From the NCBI RefSeq assembly GCF_040054535.1, contig NC_090779.1, positions 21,565,001 through 21,629,000 of the forward strand: a stretch of 64,000 nucleotides of DNA, written 5' to 3'. The position numbers were made by a program, and so were the translations under genes. The notes under the pieces were generated by a model. The model was given only the letters and a program-made list of their open reading frames with translations, did no database searches and had not been told where the DNA came from. The stretch's first letter is position 1. Every line of letters begins with the position of its first letter. This document shows positions 48,789-60,569 of the stretch, in pieces. The stretch comes from Antennarius striatus (lineage: Eukaryota; Chordata; Actinopteri; Lophiiformes; Antennariidae).

Positions 48789-49789
48789 ATATACAAACAC
48801 AAAACAATACTGTTGCTGTATAAGATGTCTGATTGGAGGGAGTCAGAAGATAAGTTCCAAAGTTCTTGCAGTTTATTATAATTTTTTATGTTATAGTTGT
48901 TTATCTGTTTTACCTGCCTTTCCATTAATTTAGTTTAGCCAGTTTTCTCAGTCTCATTTTAACCTTTTTAGAAGGTGCCATCCTGCTCAGTCTTCACTCT
49001 CTGCCAATGTCTTCAAGCCTTGTCTACTAGCCAATCAGCTACAAGCCAGCTCAAACCTGTGATTTGTTTCTGATTTACGTGAATATTCCAACCAGTTTTA
49101 TTTTGTCTTTGCCAGACTTTTTGGCTGAGCCACTGCCTGCTGTCTATCGCACATTTGAATGTTTTTGGACTACTTAGATTATGACTTGTGCCTGTTTTCT
49201 GATTGTGCCTCAGCCTTACGTCTCTTTACCTCTGCCTGGAATCTGAACATTCCAGATTGCCTCTCTAGACACCTTAGACATTAGAAATGTCATATTGACT
49301 ACCATTAAAATCACATTTTTAATCTCCCGGCCATGTAATCCATAATGTAAGCATTTCATTGTGAAGAAAATGAGGGATTTTTGACATTTTTATTGTATCC
49401 CACCAGGTTCTGCTTTTTTCCATTGTAGGCTGATGCATGAATGTCTTGATTTTGGAGCCATGTGACTCCCAGGGATCCCTAAGAGTGTTTTTGGGGCATG
49501 TGCTAGGGTTACAAGCACATACCCCATCTCTTCGGGAACACCCTCTCTTGGTAGGTTTTAGAGGACTCCCACTCAGGATGGACTGATTTCCACTCGACCT
49601 CCAGGAGATTCAAGTCTCAGTCTAGAAGTCAGGAAAGCCTTGAATTAAATCCTATGGCATACACAATATTTGCAGTAATTCAAACCTGATATAATGTATT
49701 ACGTATTAAAGACAATACAACAGAAAACATATTGTATTATTCAGAGATCAGCATTAATCAGCATTTTGGGACATTTTTGTAGCTGAAGG

Positions 49790-50185
49790 TTTGTCCAGTC
49801 CTTCAGTTCCAGATCAGATCAAATCCTGAACAGCCTCGAGTACCACTTCTTCTCTTCCTTCTGGATTTGGGCCTCAACTTCCTCGAACTGGAAGATCAAG
49901 GTCTTCTTGTTTTCCAACTCCTGCGCTTTCTATAGCAGAGTGGTCTTCAGAGACTCTGTCTCTGGGAGGAGGAATGAATTTCCTCTTTTCACTGGGTCTG
50001 GTAGCTTCTGGACTCCTGTTCCTTCTACATCAGCGCGTGTTTGAGCTCTAGTTGGTCCTTGAGAGCGACAGCTTCTCCTCCTGGCAGTTCACCTCACTGG
50101 TCTGAAAGAGAAGTTCAGCCTCTTTTGTGTGTTGCTGTCCGTTGGGGTGACGGTGGGGCTGGGTTTCACACCCAGTTCATCAAAA
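49790..50185 (-). pseudogene. Coiled-coil relic, second copy
   Basis: Duplicate of 33235-33625, with the same stops and frame changes plus a few small differences. It was already broken before the duplication. Confidence 0.5.
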
Positions 50186-51444
50186 CATAAACACACCTTT
50201 TATTAGAGTCTTTGATGTGTTGTTGCGAGGATAGTAGTTTGCACCAGAATACCCTGATTTTCACTCATTCATTCATTCATATTTAAGAAGGAGATGGAGG
50301 TGGATAGGACATGTCCTCAGAAAGATGACTACGTGAGAACAGCACTATACTGGACACCAGGGGGCAGAGAAAACGGGCAGGCACAAAGATTCCTGGTGTA
50401 GAACAGTGGCGGGAGAGATGAAAGTAATGGGACATACACTCTTGCCCAAAACAGGCAAGAGTGGAGGTCTTTTGTTACTGTCCTACAAGTCAGTTTGACA
50501 TGAAAGACAGTGAGAAGATGAAAAAGAATAAGCCATCTTGCCAGAAACCTGGGATCTCTTTCATCACAAATTTTGATCTTCCAAATACTTATTTGTGTTG
50601 CAATTTCACACACATGCCCCTTTCACATGAAAAGAACAAAGCACAGTGACACATTAAAGTCAAAGCAAGGAATTCTTTATATTGCATGCACTATCAGAAC
50701 ATCAGCCAAAATCGACTAAAGCTTGAAGAATAATCAGAAATTTCTAGGAGGTATGATATCATGTAATTGATGTCACTTTATTTTTAATACAAATACATAT
50801 TTGTCCTTGCATTTTCACACAAGGCACATTTTCTTTTATGCAAAAACACAAATCATTGCCTGCCATCCTTAAGATCGCACCTAAGCCAAATGTATGTCAT
50901 TTATCTGCATAAGCCATTCGGCCATACTAGAAACAAAAGATATTACATGAAATTTCTCCTGAAATCAAAAATTGATAAATAACACGATACAGTGGAAAAC
51001 ATTAAAAACAACAATTTTGAGGCATTGGATTTAGAATGGAAGCCTTTTAATCTGTAAATAATAATGTAAAATAAAGTATTTCAATGCTTTTCAATTGACC
51101 AAAATGGCAATGATAGAGCCAAGTGGTACAACAGATTTACACAGTGTATTATTGATATATTGAATATGCTGAAGTTGAAAATGACAAAATCACCAAAAAA
51201 ATCTAGAGAGGATTAATTATGTATTTGTTAGAATGCATGTCCACTCTTTGCTAAATATTTGTATTCCTAATACATGCATGCTACGTGCTAGTGTAGTCTA
51301 GCAGATATTGTTTCAAATGTCTGTTTAATATTTGCTAGGGTGGAATGGGAAATAATTATTTGGATGAGGTTACTGACCTCTAAGCAAAGCTTGTTTGTGA
51401 ACTGATCTTCTGTTTCTTTTTCACATATAGGAGTGCAAAACAAA

Positions 51445-53564
51445 ATGAGGCTTCGTTTTAATCAATGTATCATTGTAACGCTTGCAATGTTTACTCTTGT
51501 TGAGGCATTTGACTACAGAACAGATCCTCCAATCCGTGCCGGCAATCACTTTGCTTTTCTGTGGAATTCTCCAACTGAGCTCTGTGAATCCCAATTCAAC
51601 TTGCCCATCAACCTTACCTACTTTGACTATATCGCAAGCCCATTGAGGACAGTAGTCAACCAATCCATCTCGATGTTCTTCGTTGATCATTTCGGTATAC
51701 ATCCCCGCGTGGAGTTTGACAGAAATCTAAGCGTAGATCGTATTATTCATAATGGCGTACCTCAGCTGATAAACTTGACTGAGCACCTTCTGCTGGCAGC
51801 GAGTGACATTGTCAACTATATCCCTCCTAACCATGTGGGCCTTGCTGTGCTTGACTTTGAGGATTGGAGGCCACAGTGGGTCAGAAACTGGGGAACAAGA
51901 GACATTTATCGACAGCTGTCTATAGACTCTGTTTACGAAAGGTACAGTTCGTTGTCTAAAAGAAAGGCAATGCAAATGGCGATAGATGAGTTTGATCAAG
52001 CATCCAAGGCTTACTTTCTTGAAACATTACGCCTTGGTAAGAGACTTCGTCCCGATCGACTCTGGGGTTACTATCTGTACCCCGACTGCTACAATTATCA
52101 ATACAAGGAACCACACAAATTTGACAGCTACACAGGAGAGTGTCCGGACGAGGAGATATTGAGGAACGATAACCTGAAGTGGCTCTGGAATGAGACCACA
52201 GCAATTTATCCATCAATCTACCTTAAGCTGGTGCTGAGAGAAACCAATCAAGCTCGACTGTATGTTCGGAAACGCGTGGAGGAGGCCCTGAGGTGTTCAG
52301 TACTTGCTGAGAGAAACGTGTCTGTCCCTGTGTATGCCTTCGTTCGTCCAGTGTACAAGGACTACAGTGACACATACATGTCAGAGGTAAGACACACTTG
52401 CACCACTGTTCTCTCTCAGTCATACCTAACATATAACTGTTTTTTTACCCTATGAATTTGAATAGGAATACCAGATTGGCTAGCATGTGTTTATAGTTCC
52501 ACATGGGAATATGGGGAGTACTGGTGTGTAAACTGCAGAAATAATACTGGTGCTTTAAGCTGGACTTAAAGCACCAGTATTGTTTCCACGGTTACCTAGA
52601 GGCCTATTTTACCTGTCTTGACAACCAGAAGCAGTAACGGATTCAGCACCAGATTTAATATCTGGTTTGTTTCAATTTTCAGGCTAATCCTAACATTAAA
52701 GAATTTAATCTAGCCATGAGTCAAATACACATAGTAAAGTAATAAATGGGAAACAACTAAATTAATTTTAGAGAGTTAAGTGATAATTGGACGTCAGGTT
52801 GTTGTTGGTCAAACTAAAAAATAAAAAAACATGAGTAGTCTTGTGTTCATGTATTTTAAGTCTTCTGAAAAAGCAAATGTAGGAGAAGAACCTCAGTCAG
52901 TAGGTGAAATCTGCTCTCCATCTTGTTGAATCAATCAGCTCAACTGAAGTTGTTTTCCTGTTCTAATCGTTAGTTTTTGGTCTGTCTGTTTCGTTTGGCA
53001 GTTTGATCTCGTCAGCACTATCGGAGAAGCTGCTTCTCTTGGCGCCGCTGGCGTTGTTTCCTGGATAGACGAGGATATTGCTCGTTCGGAGGTAAGATCC
53101 AACATCCCTGACATCAGGTTTTCTGAACATCATAACAATATGTTACAACGTGTCACTGTCTTTTTTATCAAATCCTGTAGGAAACCTGCAAAGATGCTCA
53201 ACGGTACCTGGATGAGATTTTGAATCCGTACATAATCAATGTCTCCACTGCAGTGCAAATCTGCAGTGAGGCGATCTGTCAGAACCAAGGCCGCTGTTCA
53301 AGGAAAATACGGGACTCGGACACCTACCTCCACCTGAACGAAACGGAATACCAGATCCATCGGGGGCCCCCAAATGATACCTGGGCTGTGAGTGGGAACC
53401 TCACACAGTCTTACATCGACTGGTTTGACAGCAACTTTGACTGCATGTGCTACACCAAGGAGCCATGCAGAGTGATTACTGCATCTTCAGGGCGCAGTTT
53501 AGTCGCTAACAGATCTATCCTCCTGCTAATGATGCTGACCTTGTATGTTGTGCTGTTCCACTAA
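51445..53564 (+). CDS. spam1-like: SPAM1/PH-20-like hyaluronidase, copy C
   Basis: GH56 hyaluronidase with exons 51445-52386, 53002-53091 and 53181-53564, phase 0, about 471 residues. The ATG follows a splice acceptor ending at 51430. Its first 15 codons are identical to copy B at the nucleotide level. The catalytic motif is VLDFEDWRPQW with D137 and E139, and LWGYYLYPDCYNYQY follows. The middle exon reads SWIDEDIARSE where copy B has SWGDMNVARSE, an unusual change in a very conserved place. The EGF-like domain (CSEAICQNQGRCSR, FDCMCYTKEPC) and hydrophobic tail are intact. No stop or frameshift was seen, so it is likely functional, perhaps with altered substrate or partner binding. Confidence 0.9.
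52543..52581. repeat. Perfect inverted repeat in intron 1 of copy C
   Basis: Same 16-bp arms and 7-base loop as at 36027-36065. Confidence 0.9.
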
Positions 53565-53590
53565 AAGCTCAAATTTCTCTTCATAATAAG

Positions 53591-53860
53591 TGGGGGCGGC
53601 ACGGTGGCGCAGTAGGTAGCACTGTTGCCGCACACCAAGGCGTTTCCGGGTTCGCGTCCCACTCTGTGTGGAGTTTGCATGTTCTCACCGTGTCTGCGGT
53701 TTCTCCAGCTTCCTCTGACCCCAAAAATATCAATTTAGGTTAACTGGCCTGTCCCAAACTGACCGTAGGTGTGAGTGTCGATGCTTGTCTATGTGGGTGT
53801 CTATGTGTGGCTCCGCGGTGCACTGAGAGTGGCGGGCAGCTCCTGCTTGGTGCACCCCAA
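53591..53860 (-). repeat. Teleost interspersed repeat, reverse orientation
   Basis: Counterpart of 37097-37370 in the second duplicate, with a short deletion near 53695. Confidence 0.7.
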
Positions 53861-53871
53861 ATGAGCAACTT

Positions 53872-54100
53872 AATAATAATAATAACCATTACTTTAATTG
53901 TCCCTCTTGGGGAAATGCGTTTTACACATCACACTTCACATATACATATGTGTTAATTACACACACAGCAGTTACAGGCCCCAGAACACAGCACACACTA
54001 GGGGCCTGTAGGCATGCAGTTAGTATAGAGAGGACATACAGAGGTACAAGGAGGCAGAGTGACGGGTCACGCACGAGGGTCACGCCCCAATGAGCATCTT
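53872..54100. mobile_element. Small retroelement insertion in the second duplicate only
   Basis: About 229 bp absent at the matching place near 37378. It starts with (TAA)n and contains tgtccctcttggggaaatgc. Near-identical sequences ending 'aatgagcaactt' and 'aatgagcatctt' flank it, consistent with a target-site duplication. Confidence 0.55.
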
Positions 54101-54656
54101 GTAGGGGACTTGTGGGGGGACTGCGCCTTGCTCAAGGGCGCCTCTCAAGGGCACCTCTCTCAAGGGAGCCTCGGCAGTGGCTGGGAGGTGAGCTGACGCC
54201 TCCTACCGTCGGCTCACACTCCGATGGTTCTTCTGGCGGGAGCGGGAATTGAGCCCCTGATCTCAGAACATTGGTTGACCCGCTCTACCGTGCACTTTAC
54301 CACTGAGCCACCACCGCCCAAAAGCCACTGCTGCCCCAATTTCTCTGGATTTCTTCCAGAGAAAACAATCAATCGACCTTTATTTGTATAGCACTTCATC
54401 ACATCAAAGACATTATCTTTTGCACCATCCTGAACTGGATTTAGATCATAATCTTAATCCAGTTCACATTTCACAACAGCTCCCCGTGACCCGCTGCGGA
54501 GGATATGGCAGTGGTAATCTGAAGATAACTAACTAACAACATTTTAGTTTAGTTTAGTTTAATTCGCCATAACAATGTAGTTAGTTGGTAATTGGATTCA
54601 TTAATCTGTATTTATGATTGTAGATTTTGAGGTAAATTGTTATTGGCTGCTTCATG

Positions 54657-55142
54657 CATCCAATCCAATCCAATCCAAACTTTATTTGTTGAGCACTTTA
54701 CCACAACCGCAGTCGACCAAAGTGCTGTACAGGCGAATGAATAAAAAAGAACAAACATTATAGATAAAAGACAAAATGGCTCAAATATTATAAGTAAAGT
54801 TAATCAACTAAAAACATAAAACATAAAATTGCTGATTTGCTGAGGCAGATTGTTCCACAATTTGGGTGCCACAACAGCAAAGGCACGGTCCCCTCTGAGC
54901 TTCTGTTTGGTTTTAGGCACATTCAGGAGCAGCTGATCAGCTGACCTGAGAGAGCGAGCAGGTGCATAGCGGTGTAGAAGCTCAGAGAGGTAAGGTGGGG
55001 CAAGGGCATTCAGGGATTTAAAAGTAAATAAAAGAATTTTTAAATGGATTCTAAAATGTATGGGCAGCCAGTGGAGTGAGGCTAAAATGGGGGTAATGTG
55101 CTCATGTTTACGGGTGCTGGTCAACAGACGTGCAGCAGCGTA
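54657..55142 (-). mobile_element. L2-type LINE 3' fragment
   Basis: The minus strand encodes the C-terminus common to fish L2-group reverse transcriptases: HITPILASLHWLPIHFRIHL, then LNALAPPYLSELLHRYAPAR and DRAFAVVAPKLWNNLP. It ends in (ggatt)n-like repeats at 54657-54674, as expected for an L2 3' terminus. It is inserted in the L1-type ORF1 relic. Confidence 0.8.
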
Positions 55143-55792
55143 AGTTGTACAGTTTTATAAAGCCCATTCTTCAGCTGTCGAGCTCGTTTAGCGATATCAG
55201 CATTCTTTTTGTTGAGATTCTCATCGATGTAGACGTCTTTTCCTTTCAGTTTAGGGCCTCGTTTCAGAAGAGCAATTTTGAACTTGCGGTTGTAGAACTT
55301 TATCAGCACTGCAGGTGGTCTCCTACCTCCAGATGGTAGTGGGTAACATGTCTCAATCTGGTCCTGCTCGATATTAATCTCCAGGTCCCTCAGTTGAGTA
55401 ATCACCTGTTGTTCCACCGACTCATAATCAGTGATGTGTACAGCTTCCTCTCCTCTGGTCATGGCGTGAGCATAATTTCTCGGCTTAAGTTTGATGCCGG
55501 TGCTTTGTTCAAATTCCTCCATTCTTTGTTGTCCTTGCTCTGCGCCTTTCTGCATTTTTCCCATGTCATCCTCCACTTTTTCCATGCGGTCAATTAACGG
55601 TTTCAGCTTTTCTTCCAGCCTCTTATCAAATTCACTGTTGAACTTATCGAAGTCACTCCTGTGCTTGTCCACAGTGCGGGATAGTGCACTCACAGTGCTC
55701 TGTAGCTCTTCCATCCCAGAGGCCACCCGTTCAAGGGTTTTATTCTCATGTTTATTCTCAGACTCCTCGGATTTCCCTCTCCCTTTTGGCAT
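55143..55792 (-). mobile_element. L1-type LINE ORF1, interrupted
   Basis: From an ATG at 55792 (MPKGRGKSEESENKHENK) the minus strand encodes a basic start, a long coiled coil with heptad-like Leu/Val/Met spacing (about residues 25-110), and a C-terminal nucleic-acid-binding part containing GGRRPPAVLIKFYNRKFKIA and KGKDVYIDENLNKKNA. This is the layout of L1-type ORF1 proteins, which coat the RNA of the element. The frame is cut off by the L2 insertion. No ORF2 sequence was recognised next to it. Confidence 0.75.
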
Positions 55793-56684
55793 TTTGAGGG
55801 AATCAGTGAAAGTTAATGAGTGTTTATCCAATAGGAGTCTTAGAGAGATAGCAAAGTTAGCAACAACGAGAGACAGAAGAAAAGACGTCTGCTCTCATTG
55901 AAAGCCAGAAGTCTTTTGGGGATGGATGGGAAATTTACAAAAACACACCAACTTTGGACAGTGGATGCTCTCTGCGAAGCCATTGTGACCATTTGAAAGG
56001 AACATTCTCACTAGCCTCATGGAAACACAATCATGTCAAAATGAATTTTTAAAGTGATCAAAAAGAATGGCGCAGTTACTCATTACTGAGTCCTTTTTTT
56101 GGAAATTTAATTCCCATTTGTGGAGGGGGTGTTGTTTTTTGTTTTGTTTTTTTTTAGATGTGGTTTTAAATTTGTGATCAACTGATGAACAGTCTGTTTT
56201 GGGTTGCTTGTTTTTCATTACAATGATTGTTGTGTTTCAGAACGTGAGGACATCAAATAAAGAATAAAGAATTCGTCATTACAAAAAAACTTATTGTTCC
56301 TTGGTATTCTTTTACTGGAGCATCCTCTTCAGGTTCTTCTCCTAATCCTCCTTGGCCTTTCTGATATTAGTCCTGATGTGTAAGTGGGTGGTTCTCAGCT
56401 CCTCTCAGCTCTAAAAGTCCTTTTCTAATCATTCAGAGTGACTTTGATGTCTTTTGTTACCCAGGTCTTGTTGTTAGGATAGCAATGAACAGTCTGAGCT
56501 GAAAGAGTTACACAGAAGTTGATATAGTCTGTGGCGCATTCTGTGAGCCTGTGGAAGTCCTCCCCAAATGGCTCACAGACTCTGCCAGTCTGTCATCTAA
56601 AAACAATCTTCAAGTGCCTCATATGTCTCGTTAGTCCATCTCCTGAAGGTGGTAGTATTATCCAGCTGTCGCTTCACCGGAGGA
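55793..56684. other. Retroelement-derived flank
   Basis: Contains the probable 5' UTR of the L1-type element (to about 56280, followed by an A-rich stretch) and, at about 56300-56660, sequence such as aacagtctgagctgaaagag that looks LINE-derived. No gene recognised. Confidence 0.4.
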
Positions 56685-56930
56685 TCATGTGATGATATTG
56701 CACCAGCTTTGGTTCACGACAATGGGAAGGCCTCCACCTTTCTTCTTAACACTCCCGGTGCCATCCTTGTCGGTAAAAACAATCTGTAAGTTATCTGGCA
56801 TGTCTTTACATAACCACGTTCCTAGGAAGGCACTGGAGCAGCCCTCTTCTCTTGTAACACAGTAAAACTCCTTGTTGCAAAATGCTGATGTTCCAGAGTG
56901 GGGATCAGGAAACAGATTTGTAGTCCTCAA
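56685..56930 (-). mobile_element. LINE endonuclease fragment
   Basis: The minus strand reads AFLGTWLCKDMPDNLQ and later KKKGGGLPIVVNQSWCN, which fits the N-terminal endonuclease of Rex1-like LINEs (compare 43775). Only a short piece remains. Confidence 0.55.
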
Positions 56931-57417
56931 CGCTTCTCTGGTCTTCTCTTACTTCCCCGGCCAAAGATAGTTCTTCCCACCCCGTAGAAACTGTCTGTTC
57001 CCCCGTACCCTCGAATCAATAACACTGCCTAAATCTGCTACTAAAGCTCGTAATGATTATATCAATCTGAGTTCAATTTATACATGTAATCTCGCACCAA
57101 TATTATTTGGTAGATACATGCTGACACTAGGTAAAACTTTCATTGTTATGCTGAAGCACCCAACCTTACTTGTCATCATATTGTGTGTCTTTAATTGCCT
57201 AAGACACACCAAATGATGACAACCGCAGGTCGTCTATGGTGCCCCAACAACCCTCTGGGGTTATGGGATAACCTAGGCTAGGTTAGGTATTATGGAATAT
57301 GAAAACAATAGAAAGGTTGGTCACCATGACAGCGAACAAAACATGTATATAATACTGGGGAAATAGTTTTGTGTTAGAGGAACTAATTCATGCTTAGAAA
57401 TGACTCTATCACTCGGA

Positions 57418-60400
57418 ATGTAGCCGCAAGAGGACACAAGCCAGTGTCTTATTGTGCCGGTCCCAAGCCTGGATAAATACAGAGGGTTGCATCAGGAAGG
57501 GCATCCGGCGTAAAACGTTTGCCAAATCAAACATGCGAATCAAATGTATGACTTCCATACCGGATCGGTCGAGGCCCGGGTTAACAACGACCGCCATCGG
57601 CGCTGTTGACCTACAGGGCGCCGGTGGAAATTGGATTACTGTTGGTCGAAGAAGGAGATGAGGAAAGTGCGTTCGCTCGAAGAAAGAGAAGAGGAACACC
57701 AAGAGTATAGGACTAAGAGTAGGGACGTTGAATGTTGGAACTATGACAGGAAAAGGTAGAGAGTTGGTTGACATGATGCAGAGAAGGAAGGTAGACATAC
57801 TGTGTGTCCAGGAGACCAGGTGGAAAGGTAGCAAGGCTAGAAGTTTAGGAGCAGGGTTCAAGTTGTTCTATCATGGTATAGATGGGAAGAGAAATGGAGT
57901 AGGAGTTATCTTGAAGGAGGAGTTTGTTAGGAATGTCCTGGAGGTAAAAAGAGTGTCGGATAGAGTGATGAGTCTTGAAGCTAGAAATAGAAGGTGTGAT
58001 GTTCAATGTTGTTAGCGGGTATGCACCACAGGTAGGATGTGAGCTGGAGGAGAAGGAGGAATTCTGGTCGGACTTCGATGAAGTGATGCAGAGCATGCCT
58101 AGAAGTGAGAGAGTTGTCATTGGAGCAGACTTCAATGGACATGTTGGTGCAGGAAACAGAGGTGATGAGGAGGTGATGGGCAGGTTTGGTATCCAGGAGA
58201 GGAACGCAGAAAGACAGATGGTAGTTGACTTTGCAAAAAGGATGGAAATGGCTGTAGTGAATACTTTCTTCCAGAAGAGGCAGGAACATAGAGTGACCTA
58301 TAAGAGTGGCGGTAGGAGCACACAGGTAGACTACATCTTGTGTAGACGGTGTAACCTGAAAGAGATCAGTGACTGCGAAGTAGTGGTAGGTGAGAGTGTA
58401 GCCAAACAGCATAGGATGGTGGTGTGCAGGATGACTCTGGTGGTGAGGAAGATGAAGAGGGCAAAGGCAGAGCAGAAGACAAAATGGTGGAAGCTAAAAA
58501 AGGAAGAGTGTTGCATGACTTTTAGGAAGGAGTTAAGACAGGCTCTGGGTGATCAGGAGGTGCTTCCAGATGACTGGACAACTACAGCTAATGTGATCAG
58601 GGAGACAGGTAGGAGAGTACTTGGTGTGTCATCTGGAAGGAAAGTAGATAAGGAGACTTGGTGGTGGAATGAGGAGGTACAGGAATGTATACAGAGAAAG
58701 AGGTTAGCTAAGAGGAAGTGGGACACTGAGAGGACTGAGGAGAGTAGACAGGAGTACAGGGAGATGCAGCGTAAGGTGAAGGTAGAGGTAGCAAAGGCCA
58801 AACTAGAAGCTTATGATGACTTGTATGCTAGGTTGGACAGTAAGGAGGGAGAGCCTGATCTATACCGGTTGGCAAGACAGAGAGATAAAGATGGGAAGGA
58901 CGTGCAGCAGGTTAGGGTGATTAAGGATAGGGATGGAAGTCTATTGACAGGTGCCAGTAGTGTGATGGGAAGATGGAAAGAGTACTTTGAAGAGTTGATG
59001 AACGTGGAAAATGAGAGAGAACAAAGACTAGAAGAGGTGACTGTTGTGGACCAGGATGTCGCAAAGATTAGTCAGGATGAAGTGAGGAGGGCATTGAAGA
59101 GGATGAAGAGTGGAAAGGCAGTCGGTCCTGATGATATACCTGTAGAGGTATGGAAGTGTCTAGGAGAGGTGGCAGTACACTTTCTGACTGGGTTGTTCAA
59201 CAGGATCTTGGATGGTGAGAAGATGCCTGAGGAATGGAGGAGAAGTGTGCTGGTGCCCATTTTTAAGAACAAGGGAGATGTGCGGAGTTGTGGCAACTAC
59301 AGAGGAATAAAGCTGATTAGCCATACAATGAAGTTATGGGAGAGAGTAGTGGAAGCTAGACTAAGGGCAGAAGTGAACATTTGTGAGCAGCAGTATGGTT
59401 TCATGCCAAAAAATAGTACTACAGATGCAGTATTTGCTTTGAGGATGTGGATAGAGAAGTACAGAGAAGGCCAAAGGGAGCTGCATTGTGTTTTTGTAGA
59501 TCTGGAGAAAGCTTTTGACAGGGTGCCCAGAGAGGAACTGTGGTATTGTATGAGGAAGTCTGGAGTGGCAGAGGAGTATGTTAGAGCAGTGCAGGACATG
59601 TATGAGAACTGTAAGACAGTGGTGAGGTGTGCTGTAGGTGTGACAGAGGAGTTCAAGGTGGAGGTGGGACTGCATCAGGGATCAGCTCTGAGCCCCTTCT
59701 TGTTCGCTGTGGTGATGGACAGGCTGACAGACGAGGTTAGACAGGAATCGCCATGGACTATGATGTTTGCAGATGACATTGTGATCTGTAGTGAGAGCAG
59801 GCAACAGGTGGAGGAGAAGCTAGAGAGGTGGAGGTTTGTCCTGGAAAGGAGAGGAATGAAAGTTAGCCGCAGTAAGACAGAGTACATGTGGGTGAATGAG
59901 AGGGACCCAAGTGGAATAGTGAGGTTAGAGGGAGAAGAGATCAAGAAGGTGGAGGATTTTAAGTACTTAGGCTCAACAGTCCAGAGCAATGGAGACTGTG
60001 GAAAAGAGGTGAAGAAGCGTGTACAGGCAGGATGGAACGGGTGGAGGAAAAGGTCAGGTGTGATGTGTGATAGAAGAGTATCAGCTAAAATGAACGGAAA
60101 GGTGTACACAACTGTGGTGAGACCAGCGATGTTGTTTGGTCTAGAGACAGTGTCACTGAGGAAAAGACAGGAGACAGAGCTGGAGGTAGCAGAGATGAAG
60201 ATGCTGAGGTTCTCTCTGGGAGTGACCAGGAAGGATAGGATCAGGAATGAGTACATCAGAGGGACAGCACATGTTAGAGGTTTTGGAGATAAAGTCAGAT
60301 AGGCCAGACTGAGATGGTTTGGACATGTCCAGAGGAGAGATAGTGAATATATTGGTAGAAGGATGCTGAGTTTTGAACTGCCAGGCAGGAGGCCTAGAGG

Positions 60401-60547
60401 AAGACCAAAGAGGAGGTTTATGGATGTAATGAGGGAAGACATGAAGGTAGTTGGTGTGAGAGAAGAGGATTCAAAGGGCAGGGCTAGATGGAGGAAATTG
60501 AATCACTGTGGCGACCCCTGAAGGGAAAAGCCAAAAGGAAAAGAAGA
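57418..60547 (+). mobile_element. RTE-type LINE, full length, inactivated
   Basis: A 3.1-kb element flanked by a perfect 22-bp direct repeat at 57396-57417 and 60548-60569. It encodes one long protein: an AP-type endonuclease (NVGTMTGKGRELVDMMQRRK, VQETRWKG, GADFNGHVGAG, VDYILCRR) and a reverse transcriptase (GLHQGSALSPFLFAVVMDRL, MMFADDIVICSES). It ends with a gaagggaaaagccaaaagg tail and GAA repeats. Two lesions break the frame: a one-base insertion near 57974-57977 and a premature TAG at 60300-60302. The truncated copy at 37818 lacks the second lesion. The RTE clade is supported by layout and tail; the family name is not certain. Confidence 0.88.
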
Positions 60548-60569
60548 AGAAATGACTCTATCACTCGGA

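Larger units (their letters stand above)
48017..54582 (+). repeat. Segmental duplication, second copy
   Basis: Matches 31487-37754 (see there). The intergenic part at 48789-51430 is close to identical, including the coiled-coil relic. Differences include a shorter TCAT repeat, an insertion at 53872-54100 and the absence of the truncated RTE element that follows the first copy. Confidence 0.9.

Noticed and set aside
59675-60442. 255-codon minus-strand frame
   Set aside because: Shadow of the RTE reverse transcriptase on the opposite strand; the + strand carries the conserved motifs.
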